Shown here in pieces: positions 1-7,717 of a DNA stretch of 64,000 bases; position 1 is the first letter of the stretch, and every line of letters starts with the position of its first letter. Made by a program: the position numbers and the translations under genes. Source of the DNA: Phycisphaerales bacterium (GTDB lineage: Bacteria > Planctomycetota > Phycisphaerae > Phycisphaerales > UBA1924); NCBI GenBank assembly GCA_029260455.1, contig JAJDDF010000008.1:1-64000 (forward strand), in the 5' to 3' direction. Below the pieces are notes generated by a model. That model was given only the letters and a program-made list of their open reading frames with translations, did no database searches and was not told the origin of the DNA.

Positions 1-45
1 GCCGCGACCGGTGCGAGTTGATTGCGCAGAGTTCTTTCTGGTCAT
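1..45 (-). CDS. 5' end of an unidentified gene, running off the left edge
   Basis: Only the first 15 codons lie in the window, and the protein begins MTRKNSAQST. The start is supported by a near-perfect Shine-Dalgarno AAGGAGG on the minus strand (plus positions 52-58), six bases before the ATG. It lies downstream of and in the same direction as the redoxin gene at 212-850, so it may be its operon partner. Too little is present to name a family; the Lys/Ser/Thr/Arg-rich start does not look like a signal peptide. Confidence 0.55.
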   Translation of the reverse strand, partial: MTRKNSAQSTRTGRG

Positions 46-211
46 CACTGGCCTCCTTGCCGGAGAACAGCATCGATGGTTCAGACCCAATGCGCAACCA
101 AACAAGCGCCGAACAAATGAGCCGTCAAACAGGACCTAGCACGTTCGTGTTGATGCGCCCGAGATCTTCCAGCCTCAAACGCGTTGAGGAAGAAACCTGG
201 CGGTGCGTGAA

Positions 212-850
212 TCAGTACTTCACGCCGCAGCCGTAGGGCTGGGTCTTGGTGGTGCTGACGCTTTCGCCCGCGAGGATTTCATCAAGCGCCTGACGAACGT
301 AATTGACATCTCCCGGTCCCTTGGGCGAGTCATCGTTGTCGATCGCGCCGTGATAGGCGATCACACCGTCACTATTGATGACAAACATTTCTGGAGTAGT
401 CCTAGCATGATAGAGTTGACCAACAGTACCTTTCGTATCCACAAGGAGCGGCCACTCGAAGTCCCATTCCTTGATGGTTTGCTTGTTGGTGTCAAGATCG
501 GCATAGGCATGGCTTTCGTTGGCGGAGTTGATCGCGAGAAAGACGACATCCTTGTCGGCGTAGTCATCTTTCAGCGTGTTGAATGTCTGATTGCTCTTAT
601 CCACGAAGTGCTTGATCACAAATGGGCACTTGGGTGAAAACCACATCAGCACAACGGTTTTGCCGTTGTAGTCGCTCAATGTGTGGGATTCACCATTCAT
701 ATCGGTGAGCGTGAAGTTGGGGGCAGACAGGCCAACATCAGCTTTCGCCTGCGTTGTTGCCTGTGCATGTGCGACCGACGCTATACCAACGCCGACGATG
801 GCAGTCGCACCGATGGCGAGGCCCATGAATGTGTTCTTGAACGATTTCAT
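212..850 (-). CDS. Exported redoxin (AhpC/TSA-like thioredoxin-fold protein)
   Basis: Predicted 212-residue secreted thiol protein. Residues 1-30 form a Sec signal peptide ending in an Ala-His-Ala type cleavage site. A redoxin domain follows, with a single Cys75 in the context SPKCPFV where thioredoxins carry CXXC, and a second Cys208 in the C-terminal PYGCGVKY motif common to this redoxin subgroup. The two cysteines could form a one-plus-one redox pair. I chose the ATG at 850, which has GGAG about nine bases upstream, over an in-frame TTG five codons earlier. It lies just downstream of a DsbD-like protein on the same strand, which suggests periplasmic thiol or peroxide handling. The substrate cannot be read from sequence. 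Confidence 0.82.
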   Translation of the reverse strand: MKSFKNTFMGLAIGATAIVGVGIASVAHAQATTQAKADVGLSAPNFTLTDMNGESHTLSDYNGKTVVLMWFSPKCPFVIKHFVDKSNQTFNTLKDDYADKDVVFLAINSANESHAYADLDTNKQTIKEWDFEWPLLVDTKGTVGQLYHARTTPEMFVINSDGVIAYHGAIDNDDSPKGPGDVNYVRQALDEILAGESVSTTKTQPYGCGVKY

Positions 851-940
851 ATTCCAAGTCTCCAAATCTGAGCGTGTTCGTCGGTGGTGCCGACGCCGCG
901 TGTGTTGGGCGCTGCGAAGTGCAGGGCCATGAGGAAAAAA

Positions 941-1882
941 CTACTCGGACTCCTCGGGCGGTGCAGCACCAGTTGCTGCGGGACCGGGGACCGACACTTC
1001 TACGAATGCTTCTGTGCCATCGGCGCGGTGAATTTCGAGGACGCCGGTGATGGCCTCTGCGTTTTGAGCTTCTTCAGAATAGGCGATGGAGAGGGTGTCG
1101 CCGTCGGCCTTGCCTTCATGAAAGGCATCGGTGGGCGCGACCATGTCAACCGAGGCATGGGGGAAGAAGATCAGTTGCGTTGCGCCGGGGACAGTGATGT
1201 GCAGGCGGCCATCGGCGAAGGATGTGCGGAAATCGATATTGGCCTGGTCGGCGGGAATGGGGATGCGCGAATGAAATGAGTGGAACAGGGGTGCCTCTTC
1301 ACTCGGGGTCATTGGGTTCAGGCCGGACGGGCGGAAGAACCTGATCGAGCTCTCGCCGGTCCCCGGAAGGCAAACATCTTTGCAGACCAACCAATTGGCA
1401 CTTATGCGGGCGCCGGCGGGGCCACCGCTGACAGTGAACGGAACGATGATTGTCACCGTGCCTTCATAGACGTAGTCCAGAATGTCACCTGGCGACTCGT
1501 AGCGATGCGGTGCGGGCCAAAGCGGCTCGCCAAGCTGAATGCCTGGCGCGCCCGCGGTAGGTGTGCCCGCCGTCCCTTCAATATTCCAACTCGGCGCAGC
1601 ACCGCTATCGCCGGGGTTTTTCCAATAGATATGCCAACCGGGTTCAATCTCAAACGTGATCCCGATGTATTGCTGCGAACCGGATGTCACACCGATTGTC
1701 GGCATCGTGAGCCGCACCTTTACCAACTCATCGCCGGTCTTGGCTTTCTGTGGCAGCAGCGTATCCATCCCACTGCCTTTGCCACCTTGGGCCTTGCCGC
1801 TTTGGGCGGATGCGGGGATGGCGCACAGGCACAGGACTGCGAAGAGGGCAGCGGGCGTTGTGCAAATTGATGATCTCGCCAC
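941..1882 (-). CDS. Secreted protein with DsbD N-terminal (disulphide corrector) domain
   Basis: A 313-residue protein with a GTG start preceded by GGGAG, and a signal peptide ending in ASA near residue 26. The body matches the N-terminal periplasmic domain of DsbD/ScsB proteins, which pass electrons to substrate thiols. Residues 164-173 contain the pair Cys167 and Cys171 in the WLVCKDVCLPG motif of this fold. The membrane and thioredoxin domains of full DsbD are absent, so it is a stand-alone domain needing a partner for reducing power. The downstream redoxin at 212-850 is a plausible partner (inference). The last residues are acidic and Pro-rich. Confidence 0.8.
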   Translation of the reverse strand: MARSSICTTPAALFAVLCLCAIPASAQSGKAQGGKGSGMDTLLPQKAKTGDELVKVRLTMPTIGVTSGSQQYIGITFEIEPGWHIYWKNPGDSGAAPSWNIEGTAGTPTAGAPGIQLGEPLWPAPHRYESPGDILDYVYEGTVTIIVPFTVSGGPAGARISANWLVCKDVCLPGTGESSIRFFRPSGLNPMTPSEEAPLFHSFHSRIPIPADQANIDFRTSFADGRLHITVPGATQLIFFPHASVDMVAPTDAFHEGKADGDTLSIAYSEEAQNAEAITGVLEIHRADGTEAFVEVSVPGPAATGAAPPEESE

Positions 1883-1993
1883 GATTTGGGATCTCCCTGG
1901 CTGGGCTCCCGGGAATGTCCCGGCCTGAGAGCCAACGCGGCCCAGTAAGTAATAGTTCCATGGTTGGGCGATGTTTTCCAGTAGGCTCCAGTA

Positions 1994-2431
1994 ATGACTA
2001 CCTCACACCATGGAATTCGGGCTCTGGTACTCCTGTTGGCAGCTGTATTGGTTGGATGCGGGACCACGGTCTCGGACCGGACGATTCTGGATATTTCGCC
2101 AGCGGAGGTCGCGGAGCGCCTTGCCAAGAGCCCGAAAAAGGTGGTCGCTGTGGATGCCCGAGGCGCTGAGGCCTTTGGGAAAGGGCACCTGCCCGGCGCG
2201 GTGCGCGTTTCACTTGGGGCATTGGGCGGCGATGACCAGCGGGCACCGGATTCGGTGCGCGGCAAAAGCCTTGTCGTGGTCTATGGCGCTGATCCGGGAT
2301 CGGTGAGCGCAATTGCACTTACCAAGCGGTTGATGTCACTGGGGGTCAATGATGTGCGGCTCATGCGCGCGGGTTTTCTTGGGTGGCGCAGGCAAAGCTT
2401 TTCCGTCGAGGGCACTGGTGCGATTGACTGA
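1994..2431 (+). CDS. Rhodanese-like lipoprotein lacking the catalytic Cys
   Basis: A 145-residue protein with a lipoprotein signal: hydrophobic residues 9-20, then lipobox LVGC with Cys22. The rest is a single rhodanese fold, with the VDAR motif near residue 53, GHLPGA at 64-69 and the C-terminal GFLGW turn. At the active-site loop (about residues 97-103) the sequence reads YGADPGS, so the sulphur-carrying Cys is missing. It is probably a binding rather than a sulphurtransferase protein. No strong ribosome site is visible. It is divergent from the DsbD-like gene, and its 3' end overlaps the small opposite-strand gene at 2336-2575. Confidence 0.72.
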   Translation: MTTSHHGIRALVLLLAAVLVGCGTTVSDRTILDISPAEVAERLAKSPKKVVAVDARGAEAFGKGHLPGAVRVSLGALGGDDQRAPDSVRGKSLVVVYGADPGSVSAIALTKRLMSLGVNDVRLMRAGFLGWRRQSFSVEGTGAID

Positions 2432-2575
2432 GGGCTGCGAGATCGGCGCGATGCCGGTCATCTTCGCAGGTGCCGTCAGGCCTGATGCGAGCGGCGTCAT
2501 ATACAACAGAATAACGAGCGCGGTGCCAAGCCCGGCAGCGGTCTGCACGGAATGCCATACCTTGCGCAATTTCAT
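2336..2575 (-). CDS. Small hypothetical exported protein
   Basis: A 79-residue protein with a basic start, a hydrophobic stretch at about residues 13-32 that could be a signal peptide or single membrane anchor, then a Pro-rich tail. The start is well supported: GGAGG lies eight bases before the ATG. About 96 bases of its 3' end are antisense to the end of the rhodanese gene, so selection on the tail is doubtful. No family is recognised. It may be a real short membrane peptide whose functional part is the first 40 residues. Confidence 0.45.
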   Translation of the reverse strand: MKLRKVWHSVQTAAGLGTALVILLYMTPLASGLTAPAKMTGIAPISQPSVNRTSALDGKALPAPPKKTRAHEPHIIDPQ

Positions 2576-2710
2576 GACGTGGTCCTCCCTGAAGGGCGAC
2601 GTAAGCCCTCTGGAGAAGACTGCGATTCAGTTGGGTGTTGTGTGACGAGACCGGGTGCACAACGGGCTTGACCTTGCTGGTTGGAGTGATGACGCACACG
2701 GGCGAGTCCG

Positions 2711-2744
2711 AAAAACGAAGCCGCCCCGGCGTTAGCCAGGGCGG
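2711..2744 (-). terminator. Rho-independent terminator of the fibro-slime gene
   Basis: On the minus strand there is a 10-bp GC-rich stem (plus 2721-2730 with 2735-2744, one G-U pair) and a 4-base loop, followed shortly by five T residues (plus 2711-2715). It sits about 60 bases past the stop at 2805. Confidence 0.85.
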
Positions 2745-2804
2745 TTCGGTGGAGGATGTGAGAGGCTGTTGACCTGACTGCCATAGCGCGGCAATCCGGT
2801 TGAA

Positions 2805-3740
2805 TCAGTCGTACGGTTTGTAGGTTGTGGGCAAGCTCACAGAGCGCATCCGCAGGGTCGTTTCGATGCGGAAATTGCTCGCCCAGACATGGCGCTCAGC
2901 ATGGAAAATCTTGAGGGAATAGACCTGTCCATCAACGAGCCAGCTCAGTCGATCAAGTTCGACGGTCTGCTCCTGCTTGCCGTGAACACCTGAGAGGTCG
3001 ATCACGAGTTGGTTATCGATGAAGACCCAGACATCGTCATCGCCGGTGAAGGTGAAGATGTGACCCTTGCCACTTTCAAAGACGAATTCGGTATCGAGTT
3101 CGGTGGTGAAGTGAAAGTTGTGGGGCGTATTGGCGTAATCACCAAAGCCGTCGCTATCCCAGGGGAAGAATCCGCCGCGCGTGTTCCAAGGCGCAGCAGT
3201 GTCGGAATCAAAGACATAGCGGTTGGTACCCGGCACGCGTTCGAGTGTAATTTCGAGAGTCTTTGATGTATTGATTCCCGGTACATCTCGATACCACTGT
3301 CGGAATGAGTTTGCAGAATCAATCGCTTTGTCACTCACGGGGGTGAGCACACCCAATGTGTCACCGCGTGATGTGTCGTAGACGCCGGGATAAATCGCGC
3401 GCCCATCGGCATCACGATAGGGCGTACTGACCTTGGTGCCTGAAGAACTGGCCATGGTGGGCTTGCCATCATCATCAAGTGCGACGTTGACAAGACCTGA
3501 GCGCAGGCCAGTGTTGTATTGCTCGAAGTCGGGATGGCCGTTGGTCTGATTGAATGCTTTGAAATCGCGCGTGACCGCAGTAATGCGCATCTTGGCGGGC
3601 AGGGTGTCTGGGGCGGCTTGGCCCACATTGACTGAGAGCGTTTCGCGTACGGCTGGCTCAGTTGCCCCTGCAAGGGCCAGCGCGGAAGCCGTGAGGCCTG
3701 TCGCGGTGAGAATCGCCAGGGTCATTTTCATGTCTTTCAT
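2805..3740 (-). CDS. Secreted fibro-slime domain protein
   Basis: A 311-residue protein started at the ATG preceded by GGAG and an A-rich spacer; an earlier in-frame start 16 codons upstream has no such site. It has a signal peptide of about 25 residues. The C-terminal half carries the fibro-slime/PA14-like signature: the motif TGDDDVWVFIDNQLVIDLSGVHG and a following segment ending in the ERHVWASNF turn. In this family the domain is extracellular and thought to bind carbohydrate or cell-surface material. The gene is monocistronic, with a strong terminator downstream and murA divergent upstream. The ligand is unknown. Confidence 0.85.
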   Translation of the reverse strand: MKDMKMTLAILTATGLTASALALAGATEPAVRETLSVNVGQAAPDTLPAKMRITAVTRDFKAFNQTNGHPDFEQYNTGLRSGLVNVALDDDGKPTMASSSGTKVSTPYRDADGRAIYPGVYDTSRGDTLGVLTPVSDKAIDSANSFRQWYRDVPGINTSKTLEITLERVPGTNRYVFDSDTAAPWNTRGGFFPWDSDGFGDYANTPHNFHFTTELDTEFVFESGKGHIFTFTGDDDVWVFIDNQLVIDLSGVHGKQEQTVELDRLSWLVDGQVYSLKIFHAERHVWASNFRIETTLRMRSVSLPTTYKPYD

Positions 3741-3957
3741 TTTTTCTGCTCCGCATATCAGGGGGGGATGTATTTCCCGAGAAGGCAATCAGGCCGACTG
3801 CCGCGATGGAATCCTGCTGCGATCTGAGCCGATGGCCAGCACAATGCCTCGTGTGGAGGGCGTCAGGGTCGGTTTGTGCGGGGGGGAGAACCCTGGGAAA
3901 CCATGCGACAGGTCCGGTATCATCTCCTGAGAAAACACACAAGAGGAGATTCGTGGC

Positions 3958-5286
3958 ATGGACGCCTTCACGATTCACGGCGGGGCCCCGCTTTCCGGGC
4001 GGGTCAGAATCAATGGTTCAAAAAATGCAGCGTTGCCTATCTTGGCGGCGGCGCTGCTCACAGATCAGCCTGTGACCATCCGAGATGTGCCGCGCCTTGC
4101 GGACATCACCAACATGCTCAAGTTGCTCGAGCGCCTCGGGTGCACGATTGATGAACATGAAACGGGTGGCCTGCGCGGGCTTACCGTGCATGTTGAAGAT
4201 GAATGTGATCACACAGCGCCGTATGACGTTGTGCGCACGATGCGCGCCAGTGTGTGCGTGCTTGGGCCGTTGCTTGCCCGGCGCGGCATGGCGCGGGTGT
4301 CATTGCCGGGCGGATGCGCGATTGGCGATCGCCCGATTGATCTGCATCTGCGCGGTCTCGAAGCGCTTGGCGCACGAATCACGATGGAAGGCGGCGATGT
4401 CGTGGCGCGCACGCCACCGGGTGGGCGATTGATTGGGCGTCGATTATTTCTTGGCGGTGCCAATGGACCGACGGTGCTTGGTACTGCGAATATCATGTGC
4501 GCTGCGACCCTTGCCAAGGGCACGACGATCATCGAAGGGGCTGCATGTGAGCCGGAAGTTGCGGATCTTGCGGCGATGCTGAACCTGATGGGCGCGCAGG
4601 TGCGCGGTGCGGGCACGCCGAGAATCACCATCGAGGGCGTCGATCAACTGGGCAGCGCTGTGCACACGGTGTTGCCGGATCGCATCGAGGCGGGGACGTA
4701 TCTCATCGCTGCGGGTGCAACCAATGGGCGCGTGACGATTGAAAACTGTCCGAGTGATGCACTGGTCGCGGTGCTTGATCAACTTGAGCGCGTGGGCGTG
4801 CATGTGATGCAGCAGGTGGGCTCACCAGAAGACCCCTTGCGCGAGACAGTGGAGGTGCAATGCGAGCGCCGATTGCGCCCGACGATTGTGACCACGCAGC
4901 CGCACCCGGGGTTTCCCACGGATTTGCAGGCGCAGATGATGGCGCTGTTGTGTGTTGCTGATGGGAACAGTGTGATTACTGAGCGCATCTTTGAGCAGCG
5001 TTTTCTGCATGTTGCAGAACTAGGACGCATGGGGGCGAATCTGTTTCATCAGGGGCCGACGGTGGTGGTGTCGGGCGTGCGCGAACTGGTCGGAGCGCCG
5101 GTGATGGCGTCGGACCTGCGGGCGTCTGCGTGTTTGGTCATTGCGGGGCTCGCGGCGCGCGGGCAGACCACCGTGCGGCGGGTGTATCACCTTGACCGCG
5201 GGTATGAAGCGATGGAGAAGCGGCTGAATTCACTTGGTGCGCTGATTGAACGCGTGGATGAACGGGAGTTGGTGGAGGCGGTGTAG
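3958..5286 (+). CDS. murA: UDP-N-acetylglucosamine 1-carboxyvinyltransferase
   Basis: First committed step of peptidoglycan synthesis: transfer of enolpyruvate from PEP to UDP-GlcNAc in the cytoplasm. The 442 residues match full-length MurA. Visible signatures are the N-terminal GSKNAALP substrate-binding motif at about residues 21-28 and the active-site loop PGGCAIG with the PEP-binding Cys120, the residue targeted by fosfomycin in Cys-type enzymes. The C-terminal domain has the family's DLRA and HLDRGYE motifs. AAGAGGAG lies upstream of the ATG. It is a single gene followed by a strong hairpin, with no cell-wall neighbours. The presence of murA argues for a peptidoglycan-containing cell. 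Confidence 0.97.
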   Translation: MDAFTIHGGAPLSGRVRINGSKNAALPILAAALLTDQPVTIRDVPRLADITNMLKLLERLGCTIDEHETGGLRGLTVHVEDECDHTAPYDVVRTMRASVCVLGPLLARRGMARVSLPGGCAIGDRPIDLHLRGLEALGARITMEGGDVVARTPPGGRLIGRRLFLGGANGPTVLGTANIMCAATLAKGTTIIEGAACEPEVADLAAMLNLMGAQVRGAGTPRITIEGVDQLGSAVHTVLPDRIEAGTYLIAAGATNGRVTIENCPSDALVAVLDQLERVGVHVMQQVGSPEDPLRETVEVQCERRLRPTIVTTQPHPGFPTDLQAQMMALLCVADGNSVITERIFEQRFLHVAELGRMGANLFHQGPTVVVSGVRELVGAPVMASDLRASACLVIAGLAARGQTTVRRVYHLDRGYEAMEKRLNSLGALIERVDERELVEAV

Positions 5287-5390
5287 GAAAAGGTTCACCG
5301 CAGAGGCGCAGATGACGCAGAGAAGAAAAACTCTTGTGTATAAAAGAATGAAGGCCAGCGCCGCGCACCAGCAAGGGGGTTTCTTCGCGT

Positions 5391-5422
5391 GCCATGGTCA
5401 CCTTGGGTGACCATGGCCTTTT
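5391..5422 (+). terminator. Probable terminator after murA
   Basis: A perfect 12-bp inverted repeat (5391-5402 with 5406-5417) with a three-base loop, followed by CTTTTC. It lies about 105 bases after the murA stop. The stem is not GC-clustered at its base, but its length is exceptional. Confidence 0.7.
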
Positions 5423-5436
5423 CACAATCGAACACG

Positions 5437-5459
5437 CGTGGTTGCCCACGGCAACCACG
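5437..5459. repeat. Second perfect hairpin between murA and the polyferredoxin gene
   Basis: A 10-bp perfect inverted repeat (5437-5446 with 5450-5459) with a 3-base loop. It may terminate the minus-strand gene ending at 5490, but no T run follows on that strand. A partial copy of its right arm (GGCAACCACGGCAC) recurs near 17870, where a shorter stem forms, so a small dispersed repeat is possible. Confidence 0.5.
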
Positions 5460-5489
5460 GCACACGGCACCACTCGCTCGGGTCAGGTT

Positions 5490-7382
5490 CTACGGGGTCG
5501 TCCCCCACTGTTCGGCGCGGTCATGTGCGCCCACTTGACGCAATAGTGCCCGCCCGCGTGTGAGGATGACTTGTTTGTCTTCGGCAAGCGACAAAGCTTC
5601 ATCCAGCGCTTCGATGGCGCCATCGACATCGCCATTCATCAACAGCAGCGGCGCAAGATGCATGAAGCGTTCTTGGTTTTCTGAGTCCAATTCGACTGCT
5701 TTGCGCATGTTGGTGATCGCGCCGTCGAGGTCCCTATTCATCTGCAAGAGGGCGGCGGCGTAATTCTCAAAGAGTTCGGCGTCTTTGGGCGACACGCGCG
5801 TTGCACGTTCAAGGGTTGCAAGGGCCGCTTGCATGATCTGCGGGTCTTGTTCATTGCGCGCCCGGAGCATTTGCAGGCGAGCAAGATCGAGCAGGGCTTT
5901 GCCGCGCATCTGCGGGTTGGGCGCGACCGCTTTGACAACGCGCCTGATTGCTTGTTCTGCATCAGTTGTATTGCCAATGGCAAGGTAGAGCAGCGCGACC
6001 GTGTTGTCTGAGCCGGGGTTGGATGCCAGGCCGATGCCGCCGCGCCAGAAGGGTGCTGCCTGTTCAAAGCGTGTCACGGCGCGTTCGATGTGCTTGCGGT
6101 CAGCATCAGGAATCGGTGGATGGATCGCCTGCAAGAGCGCCTGCTTGTCGAGTGTGAGTGCAGAAATGTCATGATTTGCCATGCGCGTGAGCATGTTGAT
6201 GACAAAGCTGTGGGTGATGAAGAGCATGAGCGATGTTGCAAAGACCATGTACGCCTTGCCTGCGGGGCGAAATGTGCCCTTGAAGCGCAGTTGCCACTTG
6301 TGCAGGCGCACATTTGCAAGTCGCAGCGTGCGCCACGCTTTCCAGATGATGAATGTGCCGCAGCCCGCGAGTCCCATCGCCATGAGCATGGGGATGATGC
6401 TGTAGAGGCCGCGCATCGCGAAGAAGGTGAACAGAAAAATCGTTGCAACTGCGATTTCCTCAGGCCAGGACAGGTCATAGATGCGGCGGCTGCGCGTGCG
6501 TTTCGTCTGGGCGCGTTTGATGATGCTTGGTTTTGCAAATCCAAATGACAGCGCACCAGTCGGGCAGGCGCTGATGCAGTCCATACATTTCATGCATCCG
6601 GGGTCGACGACCATGCCGAAGTCCTGGATCTCTTTGTGCACGAGCACGTTGGAGGTGCAGGCTGCGGTGCAGTGGCCGTTGCGATCGCACTTGTCGGGAT
6701 CCATGACCGTGCGGCCGAGGGCCAGACGATCGACGGGCGAAAAGAAACCGCCATAGGGACAGGCGTATGTGCAAAAACCTTTGGCACCGAGAAAGTAGAC
6801 CGTTGCAAAGCCAACGACGAGGAGATATGGGATTGCGATGGCAATGCCGGGCATGGTCTCCCACAATGCATCAGTTGAAAATGCTGCAACGAATTGCGGC
6901 GCGGGGTGATCTGTCCAGAAGATTCGATGCACTGTCGGCCACACGAACATGTAGAGCGCGAGAGCGAAGGGTGCGTAGATAAGTAAGCGCGAACGGAAGG
7001 CGACCGGGCGGATGCCGATTTTCTTCATCATCCAGCCACACATGTCTTGCATCGCTACAAGGTGGCACGCCCATCCGCAGATGAAGCGCCCGAAGATGAG
7101 CGTGAGCACGAGTGACACGACGAAAAAGACGAACCCGGCGTTGATCTCGCCCTGTTCGAGGGTTTTCATTGCTTCAGATGGTTCTACGGGGGTGAGTGTG
7201 CTGCCTGAAAGTTGCCAGTGGGCGAGGTGGGCGGCAATGAGGATGTGGATTCCTATGAGTACCGCAGCCCGTTTTCGGCCCATTGTGGACCGCGGCGGGC
7301 GCCTCGGGGAATCAACCTGGGGTAATGCAATATTCTTGGATTTGGTGGTGTCGGGACGTGATGGGGGTGGAGAATGGGACAT
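5490..7382 (-). CDS. CcoG/NapH-like membrane polyferredoxin with C-terminal TPR domain
   Basis: A 630-residue membrane iron-sulphur protein. Residues 36-210 hold several hydrophobic segments with the family's Cys-rich loops: C102/C106/C115 after the second helix and C204/C208 after the fourth. Two ferredoxin clusters follow (C232, C238, C242; then C263, C266, C269, C273). A further pair of membrane segments lies near 315-350, and a tetratricopeptide region runs from about 460 to 625. Relatives (CcoG/FixG, NapH, NosR C-terminus) move electrons across or within the membrane or assist oxidase copper assembly. The TPR tail replaces the Ig-like tail of CcoG, so the exact role is open. No oxidase genes are adjacent. 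Confidence 0.8.
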   Translation of the reverse strand: MSHSPPPSRPDTTKSKNIALPQVDSPRRPPRSTMGRKRAAVLIGIHILIAAHLAHWQLSGSTLTPVEPSEAMKTLEQGEINAGFVFFVVSLVLTLIFGRFICGWACHLVAMQDMCGWMMKKIGIRPVAFRSRLLIYAPFALALYMFVWPTVHRIFWTDHPAPQFVAAFSTDALWETMPGIAIAIPYLLVVGFATVYFLGAKGFCTYACPYGGFFSPVDRLALGRTVMDPDKCDRNGHCTAACTSNVLVHKEIQDFGMVVDPGCMKCMDCISACPTGALSFGFAKPSIIKRAQTKRTRSRRIYDLSWPEEIAVATIFLFTFFAMRGLYSIIPMLMAMGLAGCGTFIIWKAWRTLRLANVRLHKWQLRFKGTFRPAGKAYMVFATSLMLFITHSFVINMLTRMANHDISALTLDKQALLQAIHPPIPDADRKHIERAVTRFEQAAPFWRGGIGLASNPGSDNTVALLYLAIGNTTDAEQAIRRVVKAVAPNPQMRGKALLDLARLQMLRARNEQDPQIMQAALATLERATRVSPKDAELFENYAAALLQMNRDLDGAITNMRKAVELDSENQERFMHLAPLLLMNGDVDGAIEALDEALSLAEDKQVILTRGRALLRQVGAHDRAEQWGTTP

Positions 7383-7439
7383 TTGTGTGGTCCAGTATGA
7401 ATCATCGGCTCCTGAACTAGGGGGCTCGCATGAGAAGAT

Positions 7440-7455
7440 GGGTCAATTTTGACCC
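7440..7455. promoter_or_regulatory. Perfect 7-bp inverted repeat, possible operator
   Basis: GGGTCAA, a two-base spacer and TTGACCC. It lies between the divergent starts at 7382 and 7718, 58 bases upstream of the polyferredoxin ATG. No T run follows, so an operator is more likely than a terminator. Confidence 0.4.
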
Positions 7456-7717
7456 GATAGCACCAACAAAGACAGGGTACACCCGGAATTCGGTCAAGAG
7501 TCTTTGAAAAATGGCATTGAGGGTCCCCCGAAGTGCGTGTATGGTAGGTATGCCGGAAAAGCCATGGTCGGGGTCCAGCTCGAGCGGTCCTCAGTCATCA
7601 TTGGTTGTGAAGAGCGGTAAGTAATTCACCCGGCGTAGTTTGGAAGCGATGGCATGGCGCTATCAGCTGAGATGGTTTGTCATTCGCGTCGGCGGACGTG
7701 AGGGAGGGATAGCGGCA
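7456..7717. other. Rest of the divergent intergenic region
   Basis: With the 58 bases left of the inverted repeat, this makes a gap of about 335 bases between two divergent genes. It must contain both promoters, but I see no clear -35/-10 or sigma-54 element. GGGAGGG at 7702-7708 is the ribosome site of the following gene. No convincing small gene was found. Confidence 0.4.

Noticed and set aside
212-637. Plus-strand frames antisense to the redoxin gene
   Set aside because: No signal, no ribosome site and full overlap with a well-supported gene.
7500-7530. GG-N10-GC match on the minus strand upstream of the polyferredoxin gene
   Set aside because: The -12 box is ATGCC rather than TTGC and the -24 box is poor; not better than chance.
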